Positions 62,262-64,000 of a stretch of 64,000 nt of DNA are shown one piece after another; the stretch's first letter is position 1; each line of letters begins with the position of its first letter. The stretch covers positions 1 to 64,000 of the forward strand of contig QUBZ01000013.1 of NCBI GenBank assembly GCA_014338005.1, given 5' to 3'. This DNA comes from Chloroflexota bacterium. GTDB lineage: Bacteria; Chloroflexota; Anaerolineae; Aggregatilineales; Phototrophicaceae. A model generated the notes under the pieces. It saw only the letters and a program-made list of their open reading frames with translations. It was not told where the DNA came from and ran no database searches. The position numbers and the translations under genes are program-made.

Positions 62262-64000
62262 TTGATTTTCATCTACCGACATGCTCTGGCCTTAATCCTG
62301 GCGGCTTATGTGGCGCTGGCGCTGGTGTATACCTGGGCAACGCCGCCGTTTGAGGCGTCCGACGAGCTGTGGCACTTCGGTCTGGTTCAGCATATCGCGG
62401 AAACCGGCCAACTGCCGGTGCAGGTCGCGGGCGTCGAAACGATATACGAGCAGGAAGGCAGCCAGCCGCCCCTGTATTATCTGCTGGCCGCCGCGCTGGT
62501 GAAGCCGCTCGACCGGGGCGACTTTAAGGCTGCGCGCCAACTCAACCCGCACGTGGTCGCCGGCGTTCCTGGTTACATGGGCAATAAAAATCTGGTGCTG
62601 CACGATTCGCCGCCGGGCGGCACGACGCTGGCCGTGTACATGCTGCGGATGTTCAGCATCGCGCTGGGCGGCGTGACGGTGTGGGCGGTCTACCGATCAA
62701 CCCAAATGCTCGTAGGGGCAAGACATGTTTTGCCCGTGCGCCAGACGATCCCGATTCTCGCTGCCGGGCTGGCGGCTTTTAACCCGATGTTCTTGTTCAT
62801 CAGCGCATCGGTGAACAACGACAATCTGGTGACGGCGCTCAACAGCCTGGTCATCTGGCTGATGCTGGTTTTGCTTCGGGATGGTTTCATGTTCCGGCGC
62901 AGCCTGCTGATTGCCGTCCTGATCGCGCTGGCCTCATTGAGCAAACTCAGCGGCTTGGTGCTGGTGCCGGTGGTGGCGCTGGCCGCGCTGTGGACAGCCT
63001 GCCGGCGGCGCGATTGGCGCGGGTTGGTGACGCTGGGCGCGCTGATGGCCGGCGTCTGGGCTGTTCTGGCCGGGTGGTGGTATGTGCGGAATGTTCAGCT
63101 TTACGGTGAGCTGTTCGGCACCGGCACGATGGCCGCCGTTGCGGGAATGCGCGAAAATCCTTTCACTTTCCAGACGATGCTTGATGAATTTCAGGGCTTT
63201 CGTTTCGGCTACTGGGGGATATTCGGCGCGTTTAATATCATGACGTTCCGCCCGTTTTACGACGTGATGGACGCGCTGACGGCGCTGGCGCTGGCCGGGC
63301 TGGCCGTTCACCTGTGGCGCGCGCGCCGTGACCGTGAGCAGATGGCGCGTTTGCTGCTGATCGGCCTGATTGTTGTCCTTGGCGCGGCAGCGGTGATCGC
63401 CTGGACGGCGCAAACCTACGCCTCGCAGGGGCGGCTGCTGTTCCCCTATGTGGCGGCGATCTGCCCTCTGCTGGCGTTGGGTCTGGCGGAACTCACGACA
63501 TGGGCGCGGATACGCCGCGCGGCGTTTTTATCTGTGGCGGCGACGATTATCCTGGTTGTGTTCGCGCTGGTTGTGCCGTTCGCCAGCATCGCCCCGGTTT
63601 ATGCCGCGCCGGTGCCGCCGGCGAATCTGCCGGACTCGGTGCGGCCTGTGTACGCGCGTTTTGGCGAGGTGGCGCTCGTCGGCTACGAAACGCCTGACCG
63701 CCGTTACGCGCCCGGCGAAACGCTTCCGGTAACGGTTTACTGGCAGGTGTTGGAAAAAACCGACCGTGACCTAAGCCTGTACCTGCACGCCGTTTTATTG
63801 GATGGCAGCGTGATTGGCAAGGTGGACAGCTATCCCGGCGGCGGGCGGCTGCGGACGACGACCTGGCAGCCGGGCGCGATTTACGCCGATGAATACGCGA
63901 TTCCGCTGCTGCCCTCACCCCCTCAGGGAGAGGGGAGTAAAATGGCGCAGGCCGAAATCGTGCCGATGGCCTCTAAACTGCGGGTGCAGGTTGGCTGGTG
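62262..64000 (+). CDS. GT-C-type membrane protein, truncated by window end
   Basis: A frame from TTG 62262 (AAAGG six bases upstream) stays open to the right edge, over 579 codons. The first loop reads ATPPFEASDELWHFGLVQ and EQEGSQPPLYYLL, as in family 39-like membrane glycosyltransferases. Many transmembrane segments follow to about residue 430. The C-terminal part has the beta-rich domain of its neighbours (VTVYWQVLEKTDRDLSLYLHAVL). Two dispersed repeats lie in the coding sequence in frame (62711-62735 and 63910-63937) and add foreign peptides such as LPSPPQGEGS. The stop is beyond the window. Confidence 0.75.
   Translation, partial: MIFIYRHALALILAAYVALALVYTWATPPFEASDELWHFGLVQHIAETGQLPVQVAGVETIYEQEGSQPPLYYLLAAALVKPLDRGDFKAARQLNPHVVAGVPGYMGNKNLVLHDSPPGGTTLAVYMLRMFSIALGGVTVWAVYRSTQMLVGARHVLPVRQTIPILAAGLAAFNPMFLFISASVNNDNLVTALNSLVIWLMLVLLRDGFMFRRSLLIAVLIALASLSKLSGLVLVPVVALAALWTACRRRDWRGLVTLGALMAGVWAVLAGWWYVRNVQLYGELFGTGTMAAVAGMRENPFTFQTMLDEFQGFRFGYWGIFGAFNIMTFRPFYDVMDALTALALAGLAVHLWRARRDREQMARLLLIGLIVVLGAAAVIAWTAQTYASQGRLLFPYVAAICPLLALGLAELTTWARIRRAAFLSVAATIILVVFALVVPFASIAPVYAAPVPPANLPDSVRPVYARFGEVALVGYETPDRRYAPGETLPVTVYWQVLEKTDRDLSLYLHAVLLDGSVIGKVDSYPGGGRLRTTTWQPGAIYADEYAIPLLPSPPQGEGSKMAQAEIVPMASKLRVQVGW
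62711..62735. repeat. GTAGGGG-type repeat inside coding sequence
   Basis: GTAGGGGCAAGACATG followed by TTTTGCCC forms a short inverted repeat (GGGCAA/TTGCCC). It resembles the palindrome at 30881-30908 and lies in frame in the last gene, coding for a VGARHVLPV segment in a cytoplasmic or loop region. Confidence 0.45.
63910..63937. repeat. CCCTC/GAGGG repeat inside coding sequence
   Basis: CCCTCACCCCCTC is followed by GGGAGAGGGG, an imperfect palindrome of a type common between genes in such genomes and related to the palindrome at 9432-9453. Here it lies in the C-terminal domain of the last gene and is translated as a Pro/Gly-rich peptide. Confidence 0.45.

Overview
The window looks like a chromosomal segment of a Chloroflexota bacterium, probably an Anaerolineae relative. 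This is inferred from protein style, not from a marker search. The signs are Pro/Thr-rich 'TPTPT' linkers on surface proteins, a LysM lipoprotein, several membrane-embedded GT-C glycosyltransferases sharing one C-terminal domain, an oligopeptide ABC importer, FGE-sulfatase and TIR domains, and no outer-membrane genes. Most genes are GC-rich. The stretches at about 1-7200 and 40439-42103 look clearly more AT-rich, which suggests acquired DNA. No tRNA, rRNA or CRISPR array was found.

Positions 1-7200 read as a replication and partition module of a plasmid or integrated element. It holds an HhH-GPD-like protein, a zinc-ribbon protein, a LexA-type winged-helix protein without a peptidase domain, a primase-helicase, and parB and parA overlapping by one base. 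The module also carries a symmetric array of 9-bp repeats (1966-2041), operator-like palindromes (4643-4735) and a parS-like palindrome at the end of parB (4825-4850). Positions 7200-9310 are a decaying patch: a frameshifted REP-associated transposase, two copies of a palindromic element, and a TIR-transmembrane-FGE gene cut by one TGA codon at a conserved tryptophan.

Positions 9.6-25.3 kb are housekeeping and signalling genes: glnS, small membrane proteins, a methyltransferase, a radical SAM/SPASM protein, an AlbA-like regulator, two histidine kinases, murI, a C26 amidotransferase, rplS, a Nudix hydrolase, a LysM lipoprotein and uppP. Positions 25.5-32.4 kb hold an MFS exporter and a four-gene oligopeptide importer (binding protein, permease, fused double ATPase, permease).

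Positions 32.5-43.8 kb form one minus-strand catabolic cluster: biotin-carboxylase and carboxyltransferase subunits of an acyl-CoA carboxylase, an acyl-CoA dehydrogenase, an enoyl-CoA hydratase, an aldo/keto reductase, and an AtuA-type protein split into two genes around a methyltransferase. This resembles leucine (Liu) or acyclic-terpene (Atu) degradation. A compact AT-rich islet interrupts it (40439-42103): nucleotidyltransferase, HicA, HicB, DUF433 protein, a small basic ORF and a lone SRA-type modified-DNA reader. The genes overlap or nearly touch and may form a defence or toxin-antitoxin unit; this is the best candidate for an undescribed system.

Positions 44-64 kb hold a KimA/APC-type transporter, a multi-domain histidine kinase, a tandem-XRE regulator and a TPR protein. 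A cell-surface glycan cluster follows: GT-C enzymes, a GT2 glycosyltransferase, a WecD-like acetyltransferase, a 2-hydroxyacid dehydrogenase, a heterodimeric ABC exporter, and a last GT-C gene running off the right edge.
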